DNA from: Musa acuminata AAA Group
Lineage: Eukaryota; Streptophyta; Magnoliopsida; Zingiberales; Musaceae
Direction: 5' to 3'
Assembly (NCBI RefSeq): GCF_036884655.1
Contig: NC_088347.1
Location: 13,450,001-13,514,000 of the forward strand
Length of the DNA stretch: 64,000 nucleotides
Made by a program: the position numbers and the translations under genes. Each line of letters opens with the position of its first letter. Positions within the stretch are counted from its first letter, which is position 1. Under the pieces are notes generated by a model, which searched no databases, had not been told where the DNA came from, and saw nothing but the letters and a program-made list of their open reading frames with translations. Below are positions 20,756 through 32,396 of this stretch, in pieces.

Positions 20756-22671
20756 TGTTGAATCTCGGATTTTGATGATGCAGTCAATTGTCATTTGTTG
20801 TCTAATCTGTGTGTTGAGATAACTGTGCAGGATTAACTACGATGAAAGTAAGACATGCAGCAGGAGTTACGCCGGAGTCATGACAATGATCACGTTGGGA
20901 GTTCGAGAGCTCGATGGAAGTTCGGACAATCGTCGGAGGTTCTGCGGGAACAGATCCGAGAAGTCCAGAAGCTTGCCAAAGGAGCTCGTCGGAACTTGCC
21001 AAGTGGATCGTCGCGGTCCAGGAGTTTGCCGGAAGTCCGCAGGAGTATCACCGAGGGTTCATCGGATGATCGACGGAAGTTCGTCGGAAACTCGCCGGAA
21101 GAAGCGAGTGACACACCAAAGCAAGCTGCAGAATATGTCTTAGGAAATAATCGTAGTTAGCACTTTGATTAAGTTAGAAATGGGAGGTGATCCCATTTGC
21201 TTAATCCTGGGGCAATTGGGCCCTTGAAGAACTAAGATTGGGTCGAATGGTTCAACCCATTCGGACCCAAGTTACTGTGGGAGGTGCAACCGCCTAGGCA
21301 GGGAGGTAGCACCGCCCAGGCTATGTCTCCCAGCGAGACTGGGAGGTGCAACCGCCCCAGCCGAGAGGTGCAACCGCCCAGGGCTCAGTCTTCGAGCGAG
21401 ACTGGGCGGTGCAACCTCTCCAGTCAGGCGGTGAAACCGCCTGAGCTCGGTCTTCGAGCTCTGGCAGAGAGGTGCAACCGCCTCTGACAGAGGTGGCACC
21501 GCCCAGAGCTCTGGCAGAGAGGTGCAACCGCCCCAGCCGAGAGGTGCAACCGCCCAGGGCTCAGTCTTCGAGCTCTGCCAGGCGGTGCAACCTCTCCAGT
21601 CAAGAGGTGCAACCGCCTGATCCCGGAATTCCGGGATTTGATCGTTTTGAGCTTCAAATTTGAACTGGGTTCGGGCCTATAAATACCCCACCCATTCAGC
21701 ACTGAAAAGACACAGATCCACACCGAATTCCTGATCTTTTCTGTGATTCTAAGAGCTCAAAATTGTGTAAAGTCCAAAAGTTCTCCTCTTTCTGTTCTTC
21801 AAGTCTTGAGTTGTAAAGAGAGGAGAGAAAGGATCTGTAAGGGTTGTCTCCTGAGCCTGTCAAAAGGAGAGAAACTGTAAAAGGGCAGTTGGCCTTCGCC
21901 TATTGAAGGAAGGCCACTAGTTGACGTCGGTGACCTCATCGGTGGAGGAAGCCAAAAGTGGAGTAGGTCAAGACTGACCGAACCACTCTAAATCTCTGGT
22001 TTGCGTTTATTTCGAGCATTTTATCATTACTGCAAACTTCCTACATAGCTATTGCCCTCTGCACTTTTACGAACGATTCTCTAAGTTAAGATCTTTCCGA
22101 ATCTGCATTAAGACGTAAATCGGTGTTTTCGAGCGATCTTTACATTGCAGTTTACGTTAACGTATTGATTCCATTTATAACTGCAAACTGCTTTCTGCGC
22201 ATTCATAAAACGCTTATCAAAGTTCAGAATCTGCGTTTAAACGTAAAACTATGTTTAGACGCAAAACTGCGTTTAGACGCAAAACTGCGTTTAGACGTAA
22301 AACTACGTTCAGACGCAAAACTGCGTTTAGACGTAAAACTGCGTTTAGACGTAAAACTGCGTTTAGACATAAAACTGAGTTTAGAGGTAAAACTACGTTC
22401 AGACGCAAAACTGCGTTTAGACGTAAAACTGCGTTTAGACGTAAAACTGAGTTTAGACGTAAAACTACGTTTATACGCAAACTGCGTTTAGACGTAAACT
22501 GAACTTGGATGCAATCTGCGCTTAGACGCAAACTGCGATTAAATACAAACTGTGAATCGGCTGTTGCGTCATAATAGATTTTATCGAACGAACGCATCTT
22601 TCGGTTTTAATCGCTGTAAGATTTCCGCTGCACTAATTCACCCCCCCCTCTTAGTGCTCTCGATCCTAACA
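20756..22671 (+). mobile_element. 3' LTR of SV4 (1916 bp)
   Basis: It starts TGTTGAATCTCGG and ends CGATCCTAACA, followed by TSD CTTAG. It is nearly identical to the 5' LTR apart from scattered substitutions, four fewer 18-bp repeats and a shorter C-tract (8 C). TATAAATA is intact at 21678-21685. The palindromic CpG-rich region lies at 21280-21625. Confidence 0.92.
22233..22551 (+). repeat. 18-bp tandem repeat array in the SV4 3' LTR (18 units)
   Basis: 13 units of 18 bp plus five of 17 bp, total 319 bp. It is the same repeat family as 15639-16028, with four fewer units. Confidence 0.93.
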
Positions 22672-22676
22672 CTTAG

Positions 22677-22721
22677 AGCCCAAAAATGTCTCATCCCAGG
22701 TCCTTCAGGTACTAGCGGTAC
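22677..22721 (-). mobile_element. Solo LTR S1, part 2 of 3
   Basis: A 45-bp island between the SV4 TSD (22672-22676) and TRI. It matches the segment of the SV5 LTR that reads GCCTAAAAATATCTCATCC, in the correct order for S1 to continue from 14161. Its last 5 bp, GGTAC (22717-22721), are the left target-site duplication of TRI. Confidence 0.8.
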
Positions 22722-23152
22722 TATTAGAGCTAGCCCCAGGATATTTACCAAAGGATAATTTTGGCAACACAACAAAGACAATAAAGCGGAAAGAATAAAA
22801 GTGACAAGAACAAACAAAACACCAGAACACCAGATATACGTGGTTCGGTCAATTGACTTTGACCTACATCCACGGAAGAAAGAGGAGCAAATTACTACTA
22901 TAAAAGAGGGACACTTACAAATGCCTTAGGAAGATGTTCCTAGGCCATAAAACACCTTCAGCTTACTAAACAAGAAAAAAAACCCAAACCGTAAGCAGGT
23001 TTTCTTGTGGTGCCTCTTGTGCTGCCTGTGGTACCTCTTGTGGTGTCTGTGGTACATCTGACGTCAAAGCCCAGGCCCTTATTTATAGTTCCAAGACAAG
23101 ACAACAAGTCTGATATTTCCGATGTGGGACTATAGGACTTGCCAAACTAACA
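22722..23152 (-). mobile_element. TRI LTR A (431 bp)
   Basis: On the plus strand it runs from TATTAGAGCTAGCCCC (TG changed to TA at the outer end) to CAAACTAACA. In element orientation this is the 3' LTR. TATTTATAG lies near 23080 (a TATA box on the minus strand). C at 23037 is shared with LTR D. Confidence 0.92.
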
Positions 23153-23218
23153 AATCTCCACCTTGGCATGTCCCAACAAAACTTGCTCCACCTTCTTCAC
23201 AAAAGCCCCAACGGGCAA

Positions 23219-25915
23219 TCACCAACAATGAATACCAACCAAGTCCAAGCACTGCTTGAACTTGTAAACCGGAAGAGGCTTCGTAAACATATCAACTGGA
23301 TTGTCCTTCATATGAATTTTCTGAACAAGGACTTTCCCCTCAGCAATGGTATCCCATTTGCATCCAACAATTTTCTTACCCAAAGGCGGCTTCACAAGAT
23401 CCCAAGTTCTATTCCGATGGAGAGACTCAATTTCTTCATTCATCGCAATCAACCACTTAGCGGAATTATCACAAGAAACTGCATCTGAGTAAGAAGTAGG
23501 CTCACCAACTTCACTTGTTTCTTCTGCAACAGACAAAGCATATGCAACCAAATTTGCATATCTTTGTGGTGGTCGAATATCTCTCCGTGGTCTATCCTTG
23601 GCTATGGAATATTGCTCTTCCTCTGGATCAACTGCGTTAGTAGATTCTGGACCATCTACTAGCATTCTTTGAGTAGAAGAGTTCGACCGAAAAGAATCTG
23701 AACTACCAATCTCAAGCTCCACTTGCTTCTGCGCACTATCATTTGTACAACTAGTAGATTCCTCTTTAGAAGATAGCATAGATAATTCATCAAAAGTAAC
23801 ATCTCTACTGATTATAAATTTTGGGGATTTGGGATCAGGACACCATAATCTGTATCCTTTCACCCCAGAAGCATACTCATGGAAAATGCACTTTTTAGCT
23901 CGAGGCTCTAATTTTCCTTCATTTACATGCATGTATGCTGGACACCCAAAAATTTTAAAATCAGAATAATCAGCAGGAGTACCTGACCAAACTTCCTCTG
24001 GAGTTTTAAAGTTAAGTGTTGCAGAAGGGGCGCGGTTGACAACGTAACAGGCCATATTAATCACCTCTGCCCAAAAGTCTTTTGTCAACCCTGCATTTGA
24101 GATCATACACCTTGCTCTCTCCAAGAGTGTTCTGTTCATACGTTCGGCCACACCATTTTGCTGAGGCGTCATCCTAACAGTACGATGCCGAACGATTCCT
24201 TCATTTTTGCAGAATTCTTCAAAATCACCTTCACAAAATTCCATGCCATTATCTGTTAGAAGCCGCTTAATCTGTTTACATGTTTGCTTCTCAATCAAAG
24301 CCTTCCATTGTTTAAAGGTTAGAAAAACATCATTTTTATGCTTCAGAAAATAAACCCAAACTTTCCTGGAATAATCATCGATGAAAGTCAACATATACCT
24401 GGCACCACCCTTAGACTGAACTTGAGCTGGACCCCAAAGGTCTGAATGAATATAGTCAAGAGTACCTTTCGTTTTGTGAACTGCCGGAGAAGTAAAGCTG
24501 ACTCTTTTCTACTTTCCAAAAATGCAGTGTTCACAAAAATCAAGTGGCCCAGTACTTTGTCCGCAAAGTAGACCCCTTTTGCTCAATATGCTCAAACCTT
24601 TTTCGCTCATATGAACCAAACGCATATGCCATAATTTGGTGATGTCAGAATCAGACAATGATGGTGACGAAACTGCAACTGAACCTGTGACAGTAGTTCC
24701 CTGCAGAATATAGAAGCTACCAGACCTACAAGCTTTCATAACAATAAGAGAACTTCTAGAAACTTTTAAAACTCCACCTTCAGCTGTGTATTTACACCCA
24801 AGGGCCTCTAGGGTGCCTAAAGAGATGAGATTCTTTTTCAAATCAGGAACATGTCTAACATTAGTGAGTGTCCTCACAATACCATCATGCATTTTAATTC
24901 GGATTGTTCCTCTACCAACAACATCACATGCGGCATTATTGCCCATCAAAACAATTCCACCATTACAAGATTCATATGTGGAAAACAAATCCCTATTGGG
25001 ACACATGTGATAAGAACAACCTGAATCTAAAATCCATTCATTTTTAGACCTCGTCCTGTCATCAATAGCAGAGAAAATATTTCCAACATTCTCATCAATT
25101 GCTACACTAACTTCAGCAGATTCAATAGTTTTCTCAACAAATTTTTCCTTTTGCTTTAATTTATTTTTCAATTTAAAGCAATCAGATTTAATGTGCCCCA
25201 TTTTATGACAATATCTGCATTCCAAATTTCTATGTCTGGATTTAAATCTAGATTTAGATCTACTACTGTCAAATTCTCTTTTATCCATTCTTCCCCTAAC
25301 AACCAGACTCTCAGCCTGATTCTCTCTACTTTCCCCAGTGATATTCCTGTCTATCTGCTCCTTAGATTTCAGTGCAGATTTAATTTCTTGATACAAAACT
25401 GTTTCTTTTCCATAGATCAAAGTATCAAGGAAATGCTTAAAAGATTGGGGAAGAGACAACAAGAGTAACAAAGCCTTATCCTCATCATCAATTTTTGCAT
25501 CTATATTCTCCAAATCCATAACTAAATAATCAAACTTATCAAGATGTGAGATTATAGATGTACCTTCAATCATCCGAAGCATATATAGACTCTGCTTCAA
25601 GTAGAGACGATTCTCCACTGTCCTCTTCATGTACAAGGCTTTAAGCTTGTCCCACATGCTCTTAGCCGTAGTCTCCATAGCTACCTCCCGTAAAACCTCA
25701 TCAGAGAGATTTAGAATGATGCTGGATCGGGCCTTCTTATCCATACCCGCAAGATCTTCCATTGACGTACCATCTGGAATGTTCTCTGCCCCCTGTAGTG
25801 CCAAATCAACTCCGTCTTGTACCAGAATGGCCTCCATCTTGAGTTGTCACAAGCCGAAGTTGACATTTCTATCGAATTTCTCGACAATGATCTTTGATAT
25901 TGTCATTGTTGCCAA
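23219..25915 (-). pseudogene. TRI unit 1 gag-pro-int polyprotein with RT deletion; two nonsense stops
   Basis: The frame is 2697 nt from ATG 25913-25915. Gag is followed by [18 protein letters not shown], the protease DSGCSYHM, the HHCC and HSDLWGP...TDNGMEF...VAERMN integrase core (all three acidic residues kept), and the integrase C-terminal region. The sequence then passes from the start of RT (RTWDLVKPPLGKKIVGCKW) directly in frame to the RNase H tail (VDMFTKPL). Stops: TGA 25847-25849 where the sisters have TGG, and TAG 24509-24511 where the sisters have CAG. The PBS on its 5' side is altered. Confidence 0.92.
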
Positions 25916-25930
25916 AAGATCCCAGAACCA

Positions 25931-25943
25931 GTATCTGATACCA
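25931..25943 (-). other. TRI unit 1 primer-binding site, mutated
   Basis: On the minus strand it reads TGGTATCAGATAC where units 2 and 3 read TGGTATCAGAGCC. The initiator-tRNA complement is therefore damaged at its distal end. Confidence 0.8.
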
Positions 25944-25946
25944 ATT

Positions 25947-26377
25947 TGTTAGAGCTAGCCCTAGGATATTTACCAAAGGATAATTTTGGCAACACAACAA
26001 AGACAATAAAGCGGAAAGAATAAAAGCGACAAGAACAAACAAAACACCAGAACACCAGATATACGTGGTTTGGTCAATTGACTTTGACCTACATCCACGG
26101 AAGAAAGAGGAGCAAATTACTACTATAAAAGAGGGACACTTACAAATGCCTTAGGAAGATGTTCCTAGGCCATAAAACACCTTCAGCTTACTAAACAAGA
26201 AAAAAAACCCAAACCGTAAGCAGGTTTTCTTGTGGTGCCTCTTGTGCTGCCTGTAGTACCTTTTGTGGTGTTTGTGGTACATCTGACTTCAAAGCCCAAG
26301 CCCTTATTTATAGTTCCAAGACAAGACAACAAGTCTGATATTTCCGATGTGGGACTATGGGACTTGCCAAACTAACA
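25947..26377 (-). mobile_element. TRI LTR B (431 bp, internal)
   Basis: From TGTTAGAGCTAGCCCT to AAACTAACA. It serves as 5' LTR of unit 1 and 3' LTR of unit 2 at once. There is no target-site duplication at its borders. T at 26262 is shared with LTR C. Confidence 0.93.
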
Positions 26378-26443
26378 AATCTCCACCTTGGCATGTCCCA
26401 ACAAAACTTGCTCCACCTTCTTCACAAAAGCCCCAACGGGCAA

Positions 26444-29140
26444 TCACCAACAATGAATACCAACCAAGTCCAAGCACTGCTTGAACTTGTAAACCGGAAG
26501 AGGCTTCGTAAACATATCAACTGGATTGTCCTTCGTATGAATTTTCTGAACAAGGACTTTCCCCTCAGCAATGGTATCTCATTTGCATCCAACAATTTTC
26601 TTACCCAAAGGCGGCTTCACAAGATCCCAAGTTCTATTCCGATGGAGAGACTCAATTTCTTCATTCATCGCAATCAACCACTTAGCGGAATTATCACAAG
26701 AAACTGCATCTGAGTAAGAAGTAAGCTCACCAACTTCACTTGTTTCTTCTACAACAGACAAAGCATATGCAACCAAATTTGCATATCTTTGTGGTGGTCG
26801 AATATCTCTCCGTGGTCTATCCTTGGCTATGGAATATTGCTCTTCCTCTGGATCAACTGCGTTAGTAGATTCTGGACCATCTACTAGCATTCTTTGAGTA
26901 GAAGAGTTCGACCGAAAAGAATCTGAACTACCAATCTCAAGCTCCACCTGCTTCTGCGCACTATCATTTGTACAACTAGTAGATTCCTCTTTAGAAGATA
27001 GCATAGATAATTCATCAAAAGTAACCTCTCTACTGATTATAAATTTTGGGGATTTGGGATCAAGACACCATAATCTGTATCCTTTCACCCCAGAAGCATA
27101 CTCAAGGAAAATGCACTTTTTAGCCCGAGGCTCTAATTTTCCTTCATTTACATGCATGTATGCTGGACACCCAAAAATTTTAAAATCAGAATAATCAGCA
27201 GGAGTACCTGACCAAACTTCCTCTGGAGTTTTAAAGTTCAGTGCTGCAGAAGGGGCGCGGTTGACAACGTAACAGGCCATATTAATCGCCTCTGCCCAAA
27301 AGTCTTTTGTCAACCCTGCATTTGAGATCATACATCTCGCTCTCTCCAAGAGTGTTCTGTTCATACGTTCGGCCACACCATTTTGCTGAGGCGTCATCCT
27401 AACAGTGCGATGCCGAACGATTCCTTCATTTTTGCAGAATTCTTCAAAATCACCTTCACAAAATTCCATGCCATTATCTGTTCGAAGCCGCTTAATCTGT
27501 TTACATGTTTGCTTCTCAATCAAAGCCTTTCATTGTTTAAAGGTTAGAAAAACATCATTTTTATGCTTCAGAAAATAAACCCAAACTTTTCTGGAATAAT
27601 CATCGATGAAAGTCAACATATACCTAGCACCACCCTTAGACTGAACTTGAGCTGGACCCCAAAGGTCTGAATGAATATAGTCAAGAGTACCTTTCGTTTT
27701 GTGAACTGCCGGAGAAGTAAAGCTGACTCTTTTTTGCTTTCCAAAAATGCAGTTTTCACAAAAATCAAGTGGCCCAGTACTCTGTCCGCAAAGTAGACCC
27801 CTTTTGCTCAATATGCTCAAACCTTTTTCGCTCATATGAACCAAACGCATATGCCATAATTTGGTGATGTCAGAATCAGACAATGATGATGACGAAACTG
27901 CAACTGAACCTGTGACAGTAGTTCCCTGCAGAATATACAAGCTACCAGACCTACAAGCTTTCATAACAATAAGAGCACTTCTAGAAACTTTCAAAACTCC
28001 ACCTTCAGTTGTGTATTTACACCCAAGGGCCTCTAGGGTGCCTAAAGAGATGAGATTCTTTTTCAAATTAGGAACATGTCTAACATTAGTGAGTGTCCTC
28101 ACAATACCATCATGCATTTTAATTCGGATTGTTCCTCTACCAACAACATCACATGCGGCATTATTGCCCATCAAAACAATTCCACCATTACAAGATTCAT
28201 ATGTGGAAAACAAATCCCTATTGGGACACATATGATAAGAACAACCTGAATCTAAAATCCATTCATTTTTAGACCTCGTCCTGTCATCAATAGCAGAGAA
28301 AATATTTCCAACATTCTCATCAATTGCTACACTAACTTCAGCAGATTCAAAAGTTTTCTCAACAAATTTTTCCTTTTGCTTTAATTTATTTTTCAATTTA
28401 AAGCAATCAGATTTAATGTGCCCCATTTTATGACAATATCTGCATTCCAAATTTCTATGTCTGGATTTAGATCTAGATTTAGATCTACTACTGTCAAATT
28501 CTCTTTTATTCATTCTTCCCCTAACAACCAGACCCTCAGCCTGATTCTCTCTACTTTCCCCAGTGATATTCCTGTCTATCTGCTCCTTAGATTTCAGTGC
28601 AGATTTAATTTCTTGATACAAAACTGTTTCTTTTCCATAGATCAAAATATCACGGAAATACTTAAAAGATTAGGGAAGAGACAACAAGAGTAACAAAGCC
28701 TTATCCTCATCATCAATTTTTGCATCTATATTCTCCAAATCCATAACCAAAGAATCAAACTTATCAAGATGTGAGATTATAGATGTACCTTCAATCATCC
28801 GAAGCATATATAGACTCTGCTTCAAGTAGAGACGATTCTCCACTGTCCTCTTCATGTACAAGGCTTTAAGCTTGTCCCACATGCTCTTAGCCGTAGTCTC
28901 CATAGCTACCTCCTGTAAAACCTCATCAGAGAGATTTAGAATGATGCTGGATCGGGCCTTCTTATCCATACCCGCAAGATCTTCCATTGACGTACCATCT
29001 GGAATGTTCTCATCCCCCTGTAGTGCCAAATCAACTCCGTCTTGTACCAGAATGGCCTCCATCTTGAGTTGCCACATGCCGAAGTTGACATTTCTATCGA
29101 ATTTCTCGACAATGATCTTTGATATTGTCATTGTTGCCAA
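26444..29140 (-). pseudogene. TRI unit 2 gag-pro-int polyprotein with RT deletion; three nonsense stops
   Basis: Same 2697-nt frame from ATG 29138-29140. The domains are as in unit 1; the zinc knuckle, DSGC protease motif and VAERMN integrase Glu are intact. Stops: TAA 28670-28672 (sisters CAA, in gag), TGA 27530-27532 (sisters TGG, integrase) and TGA 26579-26581 (sisters TGG, at the RT-deletion junction). All three are transition changes. Confidence 0.92.
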
Positions 29141-29155
29141 AAGATCCCAGAACCA

Positions 29156-29168
29156 GGCTCTGATACCA
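29156..29168 (-). other. TRI unit 2 primer-binding site
   Basis: TGGTATCAGAGCC on the minus strand, a few bases from LTR C, complementary to initiator Met-tRNA. Confidence 0.88.
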
Positions 29169-29171
29169 GTT

Positions 29172-29602
29172 TGTTAGAGCTAGCCCCAGGATATTTACCA
29201 AAGGATAATTTTGGCAACACAATAAAGACAATAAAGCGGAAAGAATAAAAGCGACAAGAACAAACAAAACACCAGAACACCAGATATACGTGGTTCGGTC
29301 AATTGACTTTGACCTACATCCACGGAAGAAAGAGGAGCAAATTACTACTATAAAAGAGGGACACTTACAAATGTCTTAGGAAGATGTTCCTAGGCCATAA
29401 AACACCTTCAGCTTACTAAACAAGAAAAAAAACCCAAACCGTAAGCAGGTTTTCTTGTGGTGCCTCTTGTGCTGCCTGTGGTACCTTTTGTGGTGTCTGT
29501 GGTACATCTGACTTCAAAGCCCAGGCCCTTATTTATAGTTCCAAGACAAGACAACAAGTCTGATATTTCCGATGTGGGACTATGGGACTTGCCAAACTAA
29601 CA
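29172..29602 (-). mobile_element. TRI LTR C (431 bp, internal)
   Basis: From TGTTAGAGCTAGCCCC to AAACTAACA. It is shared between units 2 and 3. T at 29487 is shared with LTR B. Confidence 0.93.
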
Positions 29603-29668
29603 AATCTCCACCTTGGCATGTCCCAACAAAACTTGCTCCACCTTCTTCACAAAAGCCCCAACGGGCAA

Positions 29669-32365
29669 TCACCAACAATGAATACCAACCAAGTCCAAGC
29701 ACTGCTTGAACTTGTAAACCGGAAGAGGCTTCATAAACATATCAACTGGGTTGTCCTTCGTATGAATTTTCTGAACAAGGACTTTCCCCTCAGCAATAGT
29801 ATCCCATTTGCATCCAACAATTTTCTTACCCAAAGGCGGCTTCACAAGATCCCAAGTTCTATTCCGATGGAGAGACTCAATTTCTTCATTCATCGCAATC
29901 AACCACTTAGTGGAATTATCACAAGAAACTGCATGTTAGTAAGAAGTAGGCTCACCAACTTCACTTGTTTCTTCTGCAACAGACAAAGCATATGCAACCA
30001 AATTTGCATATCTTTGTGGTGGTCGAATATCTCTCCGTGGTCTATCCTTGACTATGGAATATTGCTCTTCCTCTGGATCAACTGCGTTAGTAGATTCTGG
30101 ACCATCTACTAGCATTCTTTGAGTAGAAGAGTTCGACCGAAAAGAATCTGAACTACCAATCTCAAGCTCCACCTGCTTCTGCGCACTATCATTTGTACAA
30201 CTAGTAGATTCCTCTTTAGAAGATAGCATAGATAATTCATCAAAAGTAACATCTCTACTGATTATAAATTTTGGGGATTTCGGATCAGGACACCATAATC
30301 TGTATCCTTTCACCCCAGAAGCATACCGAAGGAAAATGCACATTTTAGCCCGAGGCACTAATTTTCCTTCATTTACATGCATGTATGCTGGACACCCAAA
30401 AATTTTAAAATCGAAATAATCAGCAAGAGTACCTGACCAAACTTCCTCTGGAGTTTTAAAGTTAAGTGCTGCAGAAGGGGCGCGGTTGACAACGTAACAG
30501 GCCATATTAATCGCCTCTGCCCAAAAGTCTTTTGTCAACCTTGCATTTGAGATCATACACCTCGCTCTCTCCAAGAGTGTTCTGTTCATACGTTTGGCCA
30601 CACCATTTTGCTGAGGCGTCATCCTAACAGTGCGATGCCGAACGATTCCTTCATTTTTGCAGAATTCTTCAAAATCACCTTCACAAAATTCCATGCCATT
30701 ATCTGTTCGAAGCCGCTTAATCTGTTTACATGTTTGCTTCTCAATCAAAGCCTTCCTTTGTTTAAAGGTTAGAAAAACATCATTTTTATGCTTCAGAAAA
30801 TAAACCCAAACTTTGCAGGAATAATCATCGATAAAAGTCAACATATACCTGGCACCACCCTTAGACTGAACTTGAGCTGGACCCCAAAGGTCTGAATGAA
30901 TATAGTCAAGAGTACCTTTCGTTTTGTGAACTGCCGGAGAAGTAAAGCTGACTCTTTTCTGCTTTCCAAAAATACAGTGTTCACAAAAATCAAGTGGCCC
31001 AGTACTCTGTCCGCAAAGTAGACCCCTTTTGCTCAATATGCTCAAACCTTTTTCACTCATATGAACCAAACGCATATGCCATAATTTGGTGATGTCAGAA
31101 TCAGACAATGATGATGACGAAACTGCAACTGAACCTGTGACAGTAGTTCCCTGCAGAATATACAAGCTACCAGACCTACAAGCTTTCATAACAATAAGAG
31201 CACTTCTAGAAACTTTCATAACTCCACCTTCAGCTGTGTATTTACACCCAAGGGCCTCTAGGGTGCCTAAAGAGATGAGATTCTTTTTCAAATCAGGAAC
31301 ATGTCTAACATTATTGAGTGTCCTCACAATACCATCATGCATTTTAATTCGGATTGTTCCTCTACCAACAACATCACATGCGGCATTATTGCCCATCAAA
31401 ACAATTCCACCATTACAAGATTCATATGTGGAAAACAAATCCCTATTGGGACACATGTGATAACAACAACCTGAATCTAAAATCCATTCATTTTTAGACC
31501 TCGTCCTGTCATCAATAGCAGAGAAAATATTTCCAAAATTCTCATCAATTGCTACACTAACTTCAGCAGATTCAATAGTTTTCTCAACAAATTTTTCCTT
31601 TTGCTTTAATTTATTTTTCAATTTAAAGCAATCAGATTTAATGTGCCCCATTTTATGACAATATCGGCATTCCAAATTTCTATGTCTGGATTTAAATCTA
31701 GATTTAGATCTACTACTGTCAAATTCTCTTTTATCCATTCTTCCCCTAACAACTAGACCCTCAGCCTGATTCTCTCTACTTTCCCCAGTGATATTCCTGT
31801 CTATCTGCTCCTTAGATTTCAGTGCAGATTTAATTTCTTGATACAAAACTGTTTCTTTTCCATAGATCAAAGTATCACGGAAATGCTTAAAAGATTGGGG
31901 AAGAGAACACGAGAGTAACAAAGCCTTATCCTCATCATCAATTTTTGCATCTATATTCTCCAAATCCATAACCAAAGAATCAAACTTATCAAGATGTGAG
32001 ATTATAGATGTACCTTTAATCATCCGAAGCATATATAGACTCTGCTTCAAGTAGAGACGATTCTCCACTGTCCTCTTCATGTACAAGGCTTTAAGCTTGT
32101 CCCACATGCTCTTAGTCGTAGTCTCCATAGCTACCTCCTGTAAAACCTCATCAGAGAGATTTAGAATGATGTTGGATCGGGCCTTCTTATCCATACCCGC
32201 AAGATCTTCCATTGACGTACCATCTGGAATGTTCTCATCCTCCTGTAGTGCCAAATCAACTCCGTCTTGTACCAGAATGGCCTCCATCTTGAGTTGCCAC
32301 ATGCCGAAGTTGACATTTCTATCGAATTTCTCGACAATGATCTTTGATATTGTCATTGTTGCCAA
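29669..32365 (-). pseudogene. TRI unit 3 gag-pro-int polyprotein with RT deletion; longest open frame
   Basis: Same 2697-nt frame from ATG 32363-32365, open for 809 codons to TAA 29936-29938 (two base changes against the sisters). Zinc knuckle at residues 233-246; protease DSGC at about 297-300. The integrase core keeps HSDLWGP and TDNGMEF, but the third catalytic residue is changed: VAKRMN instead of VAERMN, so Glu is Lys. RT is missing here too. The most open copy therefore has a catalytically suspect integrase. Confidence 0.92.
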
Positions 32366-32380
32366 AAGATCCCAGAACCA

Positions 32381-32393
32381 GGCTCTGATACCA
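32381..32393 (-). other. TRI unit 3 primer-binding site
   Basis: TGGTATCAGAGCC on the minus strand, 3 bp from LTR D. It is the outermost, functional-looking PBS of the array. Confidence 0.88.
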
Positions 32394-32396
32394 ATT

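Larger units (their letters stand above)
14162..22671 (+). mobile_element. SV4: non-autonomous Sirevirus-like element (gag + env-like, no pol), 8510 bp
   Basis: This is a complete LTR element. The 5' LTR is 14162-16150, PBS 16153-16164, gag 16201-17793, env-like ORF 18582-19610, polypurine tract 20742-20755 and 3' LTR 20756-22671. It is flanked by the perfect 5-bp duplication CTTAG (14157-14161 and 22672-22676). Between the gag stop and the env-like ATG there are only about 790 bp, with no protease, integrase, RT or RNase H, although gag and env-like remain open. Mobilisation would have needed pol in trans. The perfect TSD and very similar LTRs suggest a recent insertion. Confidence 0.92.
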
